Source: Bromus sterilis (Eukaryota; Streptophyta; Magnoliopsida; Poales; Poaceae). From it: DNA of 64,000 nucleotides. Shown here one piece after another: positions 11,617-22,980 of the stretch. A program made the position numbers and the translations under genes. The notes beneath the pieces are model-generated. The model was not told the DNA's origin, searched no databases, and was given only the letters and a program-made list of their open reading frames with translations. The DNA lies in NCBI GenBank assembly GCA_950022295.1, contig OX465596.1, forward strand, positions 130,180,501-130,244,500, in the 5' to 3' direction. Positions within the stretch are counted from its first letter, which is position 1. Each line of letters begins with the position of its first letter.

Positions 11617-14600
11617 TGTCGGGACCCGGAATATTCGTATGTAATTCCAGTCACAACTCAATCATATGGAGAGCCGAGAGCCGTACATTTTTCTAAGCAG
11701 ACAAGGCCAAGCACATAACACTCTCGCAAAGCATCGTACGTGAGGGGCATCCCATCCAGGCCGGATGATCAACTGAGATGGGTCCTCATCGCCCGCTCAC
11801 AAGTCTAAATGATTATGGCTGGTGAAATACCATACTCATAGACAAGTCGCCTCAACCGTATTATCGACTGAATTATAAAACTTACATAAACAGACTCCAG
11901 CCCGATCACTTAGTCGGGATCTCGGGCGGGCTCAATCATACATCAAAGTGTGCCACGTGACAGAGTCACGAGCAATCGCATCGCGATGCCCCAAGCTGCG
12001 CACATCTAAGGGCCACTCGGTGTATCCATGTTATAATCATACACGCATCATACATGTCCAGTGTAAACAGCAGGTATTCATTACATGAACTCTACAAAGT
12101 ATGTCTTTATTGACTTACACATAGAGCATACAAAGATCCCATGACTATGATCCATCATTACATCAAACAACGGAAGCAAATTAGTTCTGAGTACAGACAA
12201 GATTAACAAATGGCTTAGAGAATCCTTGTTCAACATACATGCCCTTCCACGAGGGACCAGACTGCTGTCTGGAACTATACTATCTTGGTCAACGTCGACC
12301 TTCAGGAAGGTGTCTCCATCGGGGTCTGGGTTTCCATCTAAAACATAGAATAAGCAAACGTGAGTACAAAGTCATACTCAGCAAGACTTACATCAGAACT
12401 ATGCTACTCATGCTCAAGTATCAAGGTAAAGGGAGGTGGGGTTTCATCATGCAGAAGTGCCAGCTTTGACTTGGCTAGTCCTGTACTACGAGTACCACAC
12501 TTGAGGTAAGAAGCGTACACGAGTCCACTACCAAGTCTCCAACCAATACACCACTATGGATACTTCCTCGACTTCCCCACGAGGAAGCACACCATAGCAC
12601 TCATGCTTATCTTGCGAGTTTTAGAGTATCCATTCAAGTTGTCTAATAATCAGGCACAGCTTTCCAAGTAGTCCATGACCGCGGACGCGGCTATTCGAAT
12701 AGTTTATTAACCCTGCAAGGGTGTACCGCTACACACACATGACCATCGGTTACCGCCAAGTACTCATCACCATTCATGGGGTGCCGGCGAGGATGTTCAC
12801 CACGACACTTACCTCACGGCACCGTTCTAGTCTAAGGAGCCAACTGTCTGAGTTCCAAACCCAACTGGAATTCCGGCCGAGTTTCCAGTCAGGACTCAAA
12901 CCCTGTAGGCACGACTGACAAGCCCACCTCGACGGATGGTTCTCCGCTTGACAAGCCATGTTCTACAAGCCCTACCATGAATGCCACATTTCATTTCCCT
13001 TATATTTCTATGCATATGCCGAATGGGAAAACCCAAACTAGGTGTGACTCCTAGACTTGGATCGGGGTGAGTTAATAGGTCAAGAGGGGTCAGTGAGCCC
13101 AATGTGTGGTTGTACTCTTTGTCTCATATTACCATACAAGAACTCGGGCTTAAGGCGGTGTTCAACGAGACAACCCACTGTGTACTCCTACACAGCCTCT
13201 CATCGTTCACCTTGTATTAGGGTAGATTCACCAACACAGTTTCACTTTCATCAACACCATGTTCACTACCATCCCGACTCACATCAAAAGTATCCTGATT
13301 GTAAACTCTAAGCATGAAATAAGCTTTAACAGTTGTAGGGGCCACATGATATCAATCAATTCCTATGTCAGCTAGGATTGTGGTTTTCTTACTACTGTGA
13401 CAAGATGATAGGTCATGCATCGGATATGGGTTCAACTATGCGGTAGAATCGATAACAAGGTGATCTCCTAAACATGCATAAGCGATACTTAGAGGGAAGT
13501 GGGATTTTATAGACATGATCAATGGGGTTTGCTTGCCTTGCTGACGTGGTTCGGTACGGTGTCTTCAACGAAGGGGGTGGCCTCCCGTTCCGGTTCCACT
13601 TCTATCGAGCAAACAAAGCAAACACCGGAACAACAACAATGTAAACATTACATTGCAATGCACAATCAAGATGCATAATGTAGCATGGCATGGTATTCAT
13701 GTGACCTAGGTTCAATTTGTCACATGTTCATTGAAGTTGATTTGAAATGTTAATTCAAATTCAAACTCCAAATGTTGTTCAAATTTGCCAAGTTGCGTTT
13801 GCTATTGTTTGTTCTTTGTAAACCATCTTGACATGTGTATGATATGCCTCTGATGTACAAGTGTTTATGTTTGCATTGCAATGGTTCAAGTTGGAATAGC
13901 ATTTGAATTAAATTCGAATTAATTCCAATTAAGCCAAATAGCAAAAGCTACTGGTCCCAATTTAAGATCAACTCAAACATGGTTGAAAGTTGATTATTTG
14001 GATAGAGCATTTTCTGTTGATCATTTTTCATATATTATTTGTCCAATTTGGAGTTAATATGAATTTCCTATGAATTTTAGAAGTTTAATACATTTTCTGT
14101 AATTTTTATGTATTTCTTTTAAATAGAAAAGCCCTTTACTACGTCATGCATGCGTCCGCATGACGTAGGGGGGGGTGACAGCTGGGGCCCGCTAGTCAGT
14201 GACTAGGGGGGTTAATCCCTCTGTTTGAATTAAACAGTGATTAAATTAGGGGCCTGGGTCCACTGGTCAGTGGCCTAGGGGGGTAATTAGTGGGGTTCAG
14301 CACGGCGGTTAGGGCTAAGTCGTCGCCGATGAGCTCTGTGCTCGCCGGAATCCCGTTTTCGGCCACGGGAGAGGGATTGGAGAGCACGGGCAGGTAGCTT
14401 GGGGTCGTGCGCATCTGTTGGGGCGACTGGGGTGTCACGGGGAGCTCTCTGGCCACGGTTACGACGACGGGCGCGGCGGCTGGCTCGGACCTTGACGAAC
14501 TGAGGGATATGCAACACGGGAGAAAGAACTGGGAGAGGGAATGAAAGTGCAACGCTCACTGGAGCGCGGTGAAGGGCACGACGGGGCTGCGGAAGACCTG

Positions 14601-15474
14601 GTGGCGGATCAATTCGTCGTCGTCGTTCACGGTGGCTGGCGGGAGTCGTTGAAGAGGGCGGCGTCCATGGGGCCTCCTTGCTCGATTCCGCGCAGTTGCA
14701 GACGAGGTCGACGGCGCTGGTGCAGTAGGACATGGTGGGGAGACACGGGTCGGCCGTTGGCCACGAGCACGCAGCGGCGGTGCTCCGGCGTGGTCTCAGG
14801 TGCGCGAAGAAACGAGAGAGGGAGAGGGGGAGAGCGAGCGGAGAGAGGGGGAGATGGCAGGGGCCTCTGTGGAGTGTTGCGTGGCGCGAGGGGGAGGCTT
14901 GAGGAGGGCCCTAGACGTCTCTCGATGTCGCGGTGGCGACGGCGTGCTCGCAGCTCGCCACCGAGCTGGTTGGAGAAGACGACAAGGGGGGAGGGAAGTT
15001 GGGTTGGGCCGAAATCCCAGGTAAGGCCCCCTTTCCTTTTTCTCTTCTGTTTTCTTTTTCTGTAAGTTGTTTTGCTCTAGACAAAATAGCAAAGAATTTT
15101 TTTAAATGCCCAAATACTTTATGTGGCCTTACTAGACATATAGCTAGTCACTAACAAAGTTTGGGGATTTTTGAAATTCAAACAGTTTGAATTTCAAATC
15201 AAATAGGGGTTTTATTTAATTTCCAAGCCCTTTTTGGAATTTTTGGAAAATCTTGGTGCATGCAGTGGGACCCACTTTACTTTATATGTGATCATGCATA
15301 TTTATAATACTTTTCTAAAATAACAGAGGAATTTTTGGAAGAAATTTTTGTCTGGCCATATAATTAAATTCTCTAGGACTTCTCTTTTCCCCATTTTTGA
15401 ATTTCTTTTGAAATTTTCAGATGATGCAAAGGGGCACTCAAACCCTAGCACTTACCCAAGTTGGGGTTCTGACA
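11617..15474 (-). repeat. E1 5' LTR
   Basis: 3858 bases starting TGTCGGGACC and ending GGGGTTCTGACA on the plus strand. A GC-rich island spans about 14280-15010. A perfect palindrome with 11-base arms, CTACGTCATGC and GCATGACGTAG, lies at 14139-14168 and contains TGACG, the core of many plant bZIP sites. No functional start site can be placed by reading alone. Confidence 0.92.
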
Positions 15475-15479
15475 ATCAA

Positions 15480-16190
15480 GGATAAAACAACCCTTAATGA
15501 AAGCATATTGGGTGGGGGAAATAACCTATGAGCAGTGGGAGACAACTTAGTCCGAAATGCATTTGCCGAGAATTTGGAAATGTTGTTGATGAGAGTGATA
15601 GGACTTAATCGTCTAATGGATTCCGCTCCGTTGACTTCCAGGATAAGGGAGAGCACTGCATAGATAAGTCTTGAATTATCTACTATCCCCAAACACAAGC
15701 CATGAATAATTGCGTAAACTAGGTGCTTCATAACATGCCAGATTTTGCGAAAGAAGAAGATCGAAAAACCATCCGGGATAGGGGCTGAGTTAAAATTGGA
15801 GGAGAAAACCGCCAAGTCAATCTCCTTCTCCAAGAGGGGCAACATGAGGGGTAGATTATTCGTAAAGGAAATCCGAAGGTTGGACTCCCACAGAGAAGAG
15901 GAAATGGAAACATCACATACCAGCTTAGCTGCGAGAAACAAGGAATAGATATCAAAGATGTGGTTCGAGATATCACATGGGTCATCGACCACAACCCCAC
16001 CGATGACCAAACGTGAAATCAGGCATCTCCTGCGGTGCTCACTCACAATAGCAAAGAAATAAGTAGTGAGAGAATCCCCCGTAAAGATCCACGAAATACG
16101 ACCACGTTGGCTCAAAAACTCCTCCTCGACACGATGGATATCCATAAGGGGGACCTCTAACTTATATCGATGAGCCCAACCCCTATGGTA
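15480..16190 (-). pseudogene. LINE ORF2, N-terminal half of reverse transcriptase
   Basis: Minus-strand frames encode RVEEEFLSQRGRISWIFTGD, then IPDGFSIFFFRKIW (usually APGPDGF), RRLSPITLINNISK and, after a one-base shift near 15520, QYAFIKGCFILD. These are the fingers of a plant LINE RT. The last residues continue in frame into GIMCIPGIV at 2940 once E1 and one copy of ATCAA are removed. The upstream endonuclease domain is absent, so the LINE is 5' truncated or cut near 16190. The right border is approximate. Confidence 0.85.
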
Positions 16191-17734
16191 TACATCCCTT
16201 TATACTTATAAGGAGTTACCATAATGGCTATACACAGTAGAATACCTGCTTCATTAAATGAGTGTTATGTGTCGATCCATGCTCTCTCTGGAGAGAGCGG
16301 ACCCTTGTCTTGACACACTGCATGAGGTGTCTTGCTATTTAAATGCGACATGTCGCAGGCGAAGCTCTGCGCGCATAGTGAAAGGAGAGGTGAATCACCC
16401 TTGTCGTCACATCAGAGCGTCAGGCATCAACCCTCTTGTGCGCTGACCCATCATGCATTGTAGTAGGCATTTTCGGGCCTACATCTAGGCACATAGTCGT
16501 AGGCACAACTCAGGTATAGCTATCATCAAGGCAGAGGAGGTTGGGCCTTGACATGATATGCCAGGGCCGCTTTTTTCTGGGACGGCTATTGTCGGGATAG
16601 ACAAAGCTTCTTCTTTAGGGTACTCTTGTCCCATGAAGGTCTTCAAAAATAATTCTATCCCGAGGTTTGGCATTGTCGGGAACTTCCACTACACGCACTC
16701 ATGGGATGTAAAAAAACGCGGAAAGTCTCCTTCTAGATGTTCTAGTTAGCCTGTCGAGAATAAGCTTGGGCTGGATGGGAGGCCATCAAGCAGCTATTGT
16801 GGCAACCATAGTGTTGTTGAGACTCCTGCGCAAAAGACCTGTGAGACCCCGGTACCCACCGATCCGACAACAATTATGACTATCTTAATTTTACCATAGA
16901 AATGCCATGTATGTACATGGATGACAGAAATAGTGAACTATTATGGAAAACATAATCATCACACATGTGTCTTTCTTGTACTAATATATTCATGAAGAAG
17001 GCGATCTCCAATCCCTTACAAACTTCATGGCTTCTTCACAAACTTGAATATTTCCAAGCCTAGCTGGTCTTGGAGGCATACATCCTCCAAAAGTAGTAAC
17101 ATAGATTTTGATTGGTTATGAATCCTTGCTCTTGTGTTTCAAAAGATAATCTCCTCAACACTCACTCTCTCAAGATTTGGCTGTTGGATTGGATAAGTAG
17201 GAGTGAAAGAAAGAAGGGATTAGATCTCAAAGGATTGTCTTGGATAGTTGGACTAAAAATCCCTTCTCAATCAGCACAAGGAGGTGAAGTTCTCTTGAAA
17301 AATATGATGGGAATGTAGGTTTGTTCGAGTGAAAATGTGTGATAGGTGGGGGTATAAATAGGGGGGATGATAAATCTTACTGTTTCCACTTTATTTCACT
17401 ACTCAGAAGCTCCAAATTGATTAGCTCAAATTCTTCGATGTTAATATAAGAAACAAATTTCAACTTGGAAGGATTTTACCAAGAGACATTCGAAGGCTCC
17501 GAAGGGGTCACTTCAGTAGTGGAACACTTTGTTTTCACTTCAGGAATTTCGGCAGGGGCTTCGAAACTCCCGAAAAGGAAACTAAAGGTTTACCAAGAGC
17601 TTTCGGTGAATGCACGACAATCAGGAAGAAGCACATGGATCGCGTGTTTCTTTCAAGCGCTTGTGAGTCGTTGGATCAGGCTTGTCGTTGCCTATATATA
17701 TAGCCCACCTCTAGGACTTGTTCGACACTCAGTT
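16191..17734. other. Unclassified non-coding stretch
   Basis: I recognise no protein here. TGTGAGACCCCGGTACCCAC at 16849-16868 resembles the start of some grass LTRs, and TATAAATA occurs at 17353-17360 on the plus strand after a G-rich run. Both could belong to a decayed LTR, but no second copy or target duplication is visible in the window. Short frames here lack sequence features of proteins. Confidence 0.35.
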
Positions 17735-18285
17735 CATCGGCCGAATAAAAATCATTCGGATTCGCCTGGTTGCGGTCCGACGGTGCTTTTGATATGCGGG
17801 AACTCAAGAGCCACACCGTCGGGCTGTAACCAGGAGAAATCGTGTGTTTGTTGATCTTATATATATCTAGCTAGAAATATTTCACTTCATCGACCAAATA
17901 CAAATCATTCGGATTCCCTGCATACATCCGACGGTGCATTTGGTATGCTTGCACTCATGAGCCACCGTCGGGCTATATGCAGGGGAAACCTTGTGTTTTG
18001 TTTGATTGAAGAAAAAAAACAAAAAAGTATAGCAATTTCATTATAGGACGTCAACGGAAGAATACTCCATATCCTGTACTCTGTCAAGGCGAATTTCAGA
18101 CGATCCACGCCTGGTTGATAGATCCGGCAAGTCTACCGACCACGCGTGGACCGTCTGAAATACCCATACGGGATTTTCGTCCCATCCGGGTTTTCAGACG
18201 AGCCATGCCTCGTGGGCACATCGGGCAAATCTGCCAACCAACAGAGGCCCGTCCGAATTTCTCCCAGACAGAGTACCGTATACAG
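17735..18285. repeat. Array of four imperfect foldback repeats
   Basis: Hairpin 1 pairs 17765-17785 with 17814-17834 (18 of 21 matched). Hairpin 2 pairs 17916-17936 with 17963-17984 (one bulge). Both follow the shared phrase ATCATTCGGATTC and keep CCGACGGTG in the left arm. Hairpin 3 pairs 18093-18115 with 18139-18161 (21 of 23), and hairpin 4 pairs 18193-18204 with 18246-18257. An outer 10-base perfect pair (18076-18085 with 18267-18276) encloses 3 and 4. They could be subterminal repeats of a DNA transposon. No transposase is nearby. Confidence 0.6.
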
Positions 18286-18389
18286 ATGAATTTCTTCGTG
18301 TACGGCCTTTATTGAACTTGTAATGCTATGATAAGTCCACGCGGACATGTTCTTATAAACAGGCCTAACTCCACTTCGTCTAGCGAGGT

Positions 18390-19012
18390 GGTACTAACTT
18401 TAGTTGGTTACAAGGGACCTTTAGTACTGGTTCTGGGTACAACCGGTACTAAAGGGTTAGTTAGTGGTTAATTAAGGTGGGAGAGGCCTTTAGTACCGGT
18501 TGGAGGCACCAACCGGGACTAAAGGTCCCTTTTCAGAGAAAAATAATGCCACCTACTCGGCTGACACGGCCTGGATACGACTACACACCCTTTAATGGGC
18601 CAGGATCCATGCCCGCACTAGGCCCACAGGAAAGGAGTAACAAAGTAGGCCCGAAAGCCTGCGGTTGAGAGGAGCTCGAAGTGGTACGCGCATCAGCGCT
18701 TATAAACCACTCCGGCTGTCCCTCGGCTAGCGAGGTGGGACTAAACATCCCATCGCACCGCGGCAGCGTACGTTTCGTCCTGGTTGGTGGCACCAACCGG
18801 TACGAATGGTGGCCTTTGGTTCCGGTTGGTGCCACCAACCGGAACGAAAGGTGGGCTTTGGTACCGGTTCGTGCCACCAACCGGTACCAAAGGTCTCTGT
18901 TTCCCGCCAATTGGGATGCTGAAAAAGACCTTTGGTACCGGTTGGTGGCACGATCCAGTACCAAAGGTGGGCATTGGTACCGGTTGGTGGTGCGAACCAG
19001 GACCAATGTTGC
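18390..19012. repeat. CACTA-type subterminal palindromes (second family)
   Basis: At least seven units of about 40 bases carry CCTTTAGTACCGGTTGG and its complement around a short centre (for example 18482-18531, and several at 18775-19000 with GGTTGGTGGCACCAACC). The accompanying CTCGGCTAGCGAGGTGGGACTAAA (near 18720) and a related copy near 18375 are also typical of grass CACTA subterminal regions, from general knowledge. The CACTA terminus itself is not seen, so the element is truncated or its end is unrecognised. Open frames through these repeats are not genes. Confidence 0.65.
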
Positions 19013-19664
19013 TGGTATATAACTGGAAATTAGGATTTTTCAGTACTCATCTCGCCATTTGCCCCCGACGACACCGGAGTTAAAACCGACGCCGTCAGGC
19101 TGCCCAACCGCCGCGCCGCACCGCACCGCCGCGCAATGCCCCCGACGACGTCGACGACCTCGCAGGCGCCACCCCCACTGTGAGCGTCTCGACATCCCCC
19201 ATATCATGTCTTGCATTGCGCCCAAACTTGTCGTCGCACCGCGCCATGGCCGGGAGGGGAGCGAGCTCTTCCCGTGCGCCGCCATGGACAGAAGGCAACC
19301 ATCGGCCGCCCCTTGCCGCTCCTCGCCGCTCCGGCCGTCTGCCCCTCGCCGCCGGCCATGAAGTCCATGGCCACAGCCATGGCGTGTGTGCCATGGATGG
19401 CTGCAGCAGTGGGGGGGTTGAGGAGAAGAAATAAAAAAACAGGGAAAAGAAAACAGAAAATAAATAATTTTATTTAAAATAAAACAGAAAAGAATTTTTT
19501 TCGTTCTCTCAATATTTTTTTTCTGTTTTATAAGTCTCAATTTTACTAAGTTAAAATGTTCTAGTGTTGGGGGGGGGGGCAGAAAGAAAAAAGGTAGAAG
19601 GAAAAAGGAAAAAAGAAAAAGGAGAGGGATAAAGAAAAATAAGAAGAGGAGAAGAAGAGGCATA
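19013..19664. other. GC-rich block followed by low-complexity A/T and purine tract
   Basis: TATATAAC at 19015-19022 is followed by a CG-rich stretch (19060-19430) and then by A/T-rich and AGG-rich low-complexity sequence up to the target site GCATA before E4. It could be a promoter and first exon carried by the adjacent CACTA element, but the frames show no known domain. The open frames on both strands are explained by base composition. Confidence 0.4.
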
Positions 19665-20689
19665 TGTTGACACACGAACATGTCACGTGTACCCTCGACG
19701 CCGGGGGTGATGCACCGCAGCTCACGTCGAAGGAGATCCGAGCAGCAGCGCGATACGCAAGACAGTTGCCGGATGCTTTTGAGACACCCGAAACCACAAG
19801 CTCCCGAGAGGGACCCCGTCAGGGAGCTTGGCGGCTATGGGCTGCTCCGAGTCGTCCTAAACACCTAAGGAGCTCCGTAGATCGATGTCTCCAAACCTGA
19901 AGAACAACGAAGAACGAGAGACAGAACACGTAGATGAGATATGAAAAAGTAGACGAAAGTAGGGTATACGTTTGGGTTGCGATTGATTGTATTGTTTTTA
20001 ATCGGACGTCACCTCATCTATATATGAGGAGGCTGGAATTACCGTACAATAAAAGGACTCCAAATCCCGTCCAAATCTTTCCAAACTTTAACCGAACTCG
20101 GATTAGAGGTGGGCCTGAGACAACAGTTCGGTTTTAGCGAGTTTCGGGGGCTGTAAACGACCTCGGATAAAAAACCTCAAAACATCAAAATTGTAGCCCT
20201 TGAAATTTCCAAGAATTTTCATGTTGAACATTTTTTTATTCGAGTCCATCTTTGGGGCCAAAATCCTCACGCAAAAAAGGCCAGAACTGCCGCTACCCAC
20301 CAGACATCAATTATATAAGTGTCTGGTGGGTCGCGCCAGTTTATGGCTTATGACAGGGCTGTACTCAGAGGGCTGTAACTTTTGCATAAGAATTCGGATT
20401 CAGACGATTAAAAACCAAAACCGACCGGTTCGACGAGACCAAGCCGCATCATGTAGAACATTTTACCATTTGATGATGATTTGAAAGCCTAATTGGCAGA
20501 ATAGTACTCTGTATGCTAGGATCCTATCGCTTCCAACATAGTTTCGGCCTGCAAGAGGGAATTGGATGACGACGGCTTGAACTACAAAGATGTTCATATT
20601 GATTATACCAAACTTTTCCATGTAGAACACTTTTTCATTTGAGGCCATCTTGTATGTGAATATTTTCGTGCCAAAAACTGGTGTCAACA
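19665..20689 (-). repeat. E4 3' LTR
   Basis: 1025 bases with terminal TGTTGACAC and GTGTCAACA, a 9-base perfect inverted terminal repeat on top of the usual TG...CA. It contains TATATAA on the minus strand inside the loop of a perfect 11-base hairpin (20296-20330). A second TATATA-like site lies near 20020. No partner LTR is in the window for comparison. Confidence 0.8.
20296..20330 (-). promoter_or_regulatory. TATA-like motif in a perfect hairpin, E4 LTR
   Basis: CCCACCAGACA (20296-20306) and TGTCTGGTGGG (20320-20330) are exact complements. The 13-base loop reads CTTATATAATTGA on the minus (transcribed) strand. The position inside the LTR suits a core promoter, but no transcription start is known. 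Confidence 0.5.
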
Positions 20690-20859
20690 CATGCCCCCCT
20701 GTTTTCCGGCAAAACTTGTGTGTCAAAAAATAATTTGTACCATATAGGATCTAAGGACGATGTCAACACTCCATCGGCCATGCGTGTTCTTAGGGCAATA
20801 ATTACATATTGTCCATGTTTTGTTCTTAGGGCGATAATTACATATCGGCCATGTCTTGT
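20690..20859 (-). promoter_or_regulatory. E4 polypurine tract and 3' untranslated segment with 36-bp tandem repeat
   Basis: The minus strand reads AACAGGGGGGCATG directly before the LTR, a classic plus-strand primer. A 36-base unit is repeated twice at 20786-20821 and 20822-20857 (GTTCTTAGGGC-ATAATTACATA shared, four or five differences). Confidence 0.8.
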
Positions 20860-21488
20860 TCAAGCATCGTGCCACACACTTGGGTGGTAGTTCTTCAAAT
20901 ATTTGCCATTAAGAGCTCGAGGCCGTAGTGTCCCTTGTATAGATCCACCAAATATGAATTCCCGGGAACTACTCTCACAATCTTGAAAGGTCCCTCCCAA
21001 CTCGGTGACCACTTTCCAAACTTTCTGTCCTTTGAACCGATTGGCAAAATCACCTTCCACACAAGATCTCCAACTTGGAAATTCTTTGGTTTCACCTTTT
21101 TGTTGTACGCCCTAGCCACCCTCAACTTATCTTTCTCTATGGATCTCAATGCAACCAAACGCTTATCGGAAACTTCATCAAGATTGTCCATCATTAGATT
21201 ATAAAAATCCATAGCCGATTAATCATTTTGTTTGGCTATTCTCAAAGCAAGCAAATTCACTTCCACTGGAAAAACAGCCTCTTGACCATAAACCAGTTCA
21301 TACGGAGTTACCTTAGTAGCACCATGCCTTGAGATTCTATGCGCCCACAAAGCCTCAGACAACAGATCATGCCATCTCCTAGGGTTATCTTCAATCTTCT
21401 TCTTGATGAGCTTGATCAATATATTATTACTTGACTCAGCCTGTCCATTAGCTTGGGCATAATATGGGGAGGAATTGAGCATCTTTAT
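20860..21488 (-). pseudogene. E4 integrase, C-terminal half
   Basis: The minus strand continues the integrase core from 63777 with SSPYYAQANGQAESSNNI, which contains the third catalytic acid (Glu in GQAESSN). It goes on to TPYELVYGQEAVFPVEV and the C-terminal SH3-like segment FQVGDLVWKV and WEGPFKIVRV. A TAA at 21219-21221 interrupts the frame after IAKQND, and a frameshift near 20930 separates the last residues (GKYLKNYHPSVWHDA). The left end of E3 lies at 21489, within the codons after the second catalytic region. Inactive. Confidence 0.88.
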
Positions 21489-22592
21489 TGTCGGGACCCG
21501 TGGTTAGCGTATGTAATTCCAGTCACGATGCAATCACATGGAGAACCGAGAGCCGTACCCACTTGTCTAAGCAGAGAAGGCCAAGCACAGAACATTCTCG
21601 GAAAGCATCGAACATGAGGGGCATCCCATCCAGGACGGATGATCAACTGAAATTGGTCCTCATCGTCCGCTCACAAGTCTAAATGCTCATGGGTGGTGAA
21701 TGCCATACTCATAGATAAGTCCCCTCAACCATGTTATCGATTGAATCCTAACTCTTACATAGACTTACTCCAGCCCGATCACTTAGTCGGGGTCTAGGGC
21801 GGGCTCGATCATACAACAAAGTGTGCACGTGACAGAGTCACGAGCAATCGCATCGCGATGCCCCAAGCTGCGCACATATAAGGGCCACTTGGTGTATAAA
21901 AGACCGCCAGCCAGATCACAACTAAGGTCTCGAAAACCCATACCAAGACATGCATGTTATAATCATACACGCATCACACATTTCTAGTATGAACAACATG
22001 TATCATCAAATAACTCTACAAAGTACTTCTTTATTGACTTACACATAGAGTATACAAAGATCACATGTCTGTGATCAACATTACATCATACAACAGAAGC
22101 AAATTAGGTCTGAGTACAGACAAGTTTAACAAATGGCTTAGAGAAGCCTTGTAAACATACATGCCCTTCCACGAGGGACCAAACTGCTGTCTTGAACTAT
22201 GCTACCAAGGTCAACGTCGAGCTTCACGAAGGTGACTCCATCGGGGTCCGGTTCTCATCTAAAATATAGAATAAGAAAACGTGAGTACAAAGTCGTACTC
22301 AGCAAGACTTACATCAGAACTAAACTACTCATGCTCAAGTATCAAGGTAAAGGAGGTGGGGTTCAACATGCAGAGGTGCCAGCTTTGACTTGGCTAGTCT
22401 TGTACTACGAGTACCAGACTTGAGGTAAGAAGCGTACACGAGTCCACTACCAAGTCTCCAACCAATACACCACTATGGATACTACCTCGACTTCCCCACG
22501 AGGAAGCACGCCATAGCACTCACGCTTATCTTGCGAGTTTTATAAGTATCCATTCAAGTTGTCTACGATCAAGTAGAGGTCTCCAAGTAGTC
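21489..22592 (-). repeat. E3 3' LTR, left segment
   Basis: Starts TGTCGGGACCCGTGG. It aligns with the start of the partner LTR at 60466 and stops at the insertion site of E2, whose target duplication TAGTC is 22588-22592. It continues at 52891 with CATAATCGCGGACACGGC, the sequence found intact at 61570 in the partner. Confidence 0.93.
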
Positions 22593-22947
22593 TGTCGTCG
22601 ATATGTGACGGCAGATGCCATGGGGATGGCTAAGGTGAGGGAAAGACGCGAGGACGAAAATGTCGATGGTGCCGGAATCGGGTTGGGCACAAACACGTTG
22701 ACGGACACCACGATGTACCCAGGTTCGGGGCTCTCCGGAGACATAACACCCCTACTCCTGCGTCTCTCTTATATATGAATGGAACCGAGCTACAATAACT
22801 GCTTCTCTATCTACTCAGGGGAAGGTGAGCGCCGCCGTGGGCAAGGCTCTCTCCTGCTTCCCTGAGGAGTAACTACAAGCAGTGAATGATCTGAGTGACT
22901 TATGAATAAATGGACGAATGAGTGGATCGTCCCCCACGCAGGAGGGG

Positions 22948-22980
22948 TACCCCGGGCTCTTATAGCATGAGCCCGGGGTA
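22948..22980 (-). promoter_or_regulatory. TATA-like motif in a perfect hairpin, E2 3' LTR
   Basis: TACCCCGGGCTC (22948-22959) and GAGCCCGGGGTA (22969-22980) pair perfectly. The loop reads ATGCTATAA on the minus strand, giving CTATAAGAGCCCGGGG, a typical plant TATA context. The same structure is conserved in the other LTR at 52226-52258. Confidence 0.6.

Larger units (their letters stand above)
2941..15474 (-). mobile_element. E1: Ty3/gypsy chromodomain-type LTR retrotransposon (degenerate)
   Basis: A 12.5 kb element flanked by a perfect 5-bp target duplication ATCAA (2936-2940 and 15475-15479). Its LTRs begin TGTCAGAACCCC and end CCCGACA when read on the minus strand. The internal region (6722-11616) encodes gag, protease, RT, RNase H, integrase and a chromodomain remnant in that order, the Ty3/gypsy order. 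All genes are broken. In the first 400 bases the LTRs differ at roughly 28 positions by my count, so the insertion is old compared with E5. The element sits inside a LINE. Confidence 0.95.

Noticed and set aside
2941..15474. Possibility that the gag-pol elements are endogenous pararetroviruses or host genes
   Set aside because: Perfect LTRs with target duplications, primer binding sites, integrase after RNase H and chromodomains fix them as Ty3/gypsy LTR retrotransposons.
17353..17360. TATAAATA as a host gene promoter
   Set aside because: No gene-like frame follows; a decayed LTR is as likely.
18581..19083. Frames with repeated GTGWWHEPVPK-like words
   Set aside because: They are translations of the palindromic CACTA repeats on both strands.
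19040..19681. A 213-codon minus-strand frame with a hydrophobic start
   Set aside because: It spans a purine/pyrimidine low-complexity tract and a GC-rich block; the poly-Leu/Phe run is a composition effect.
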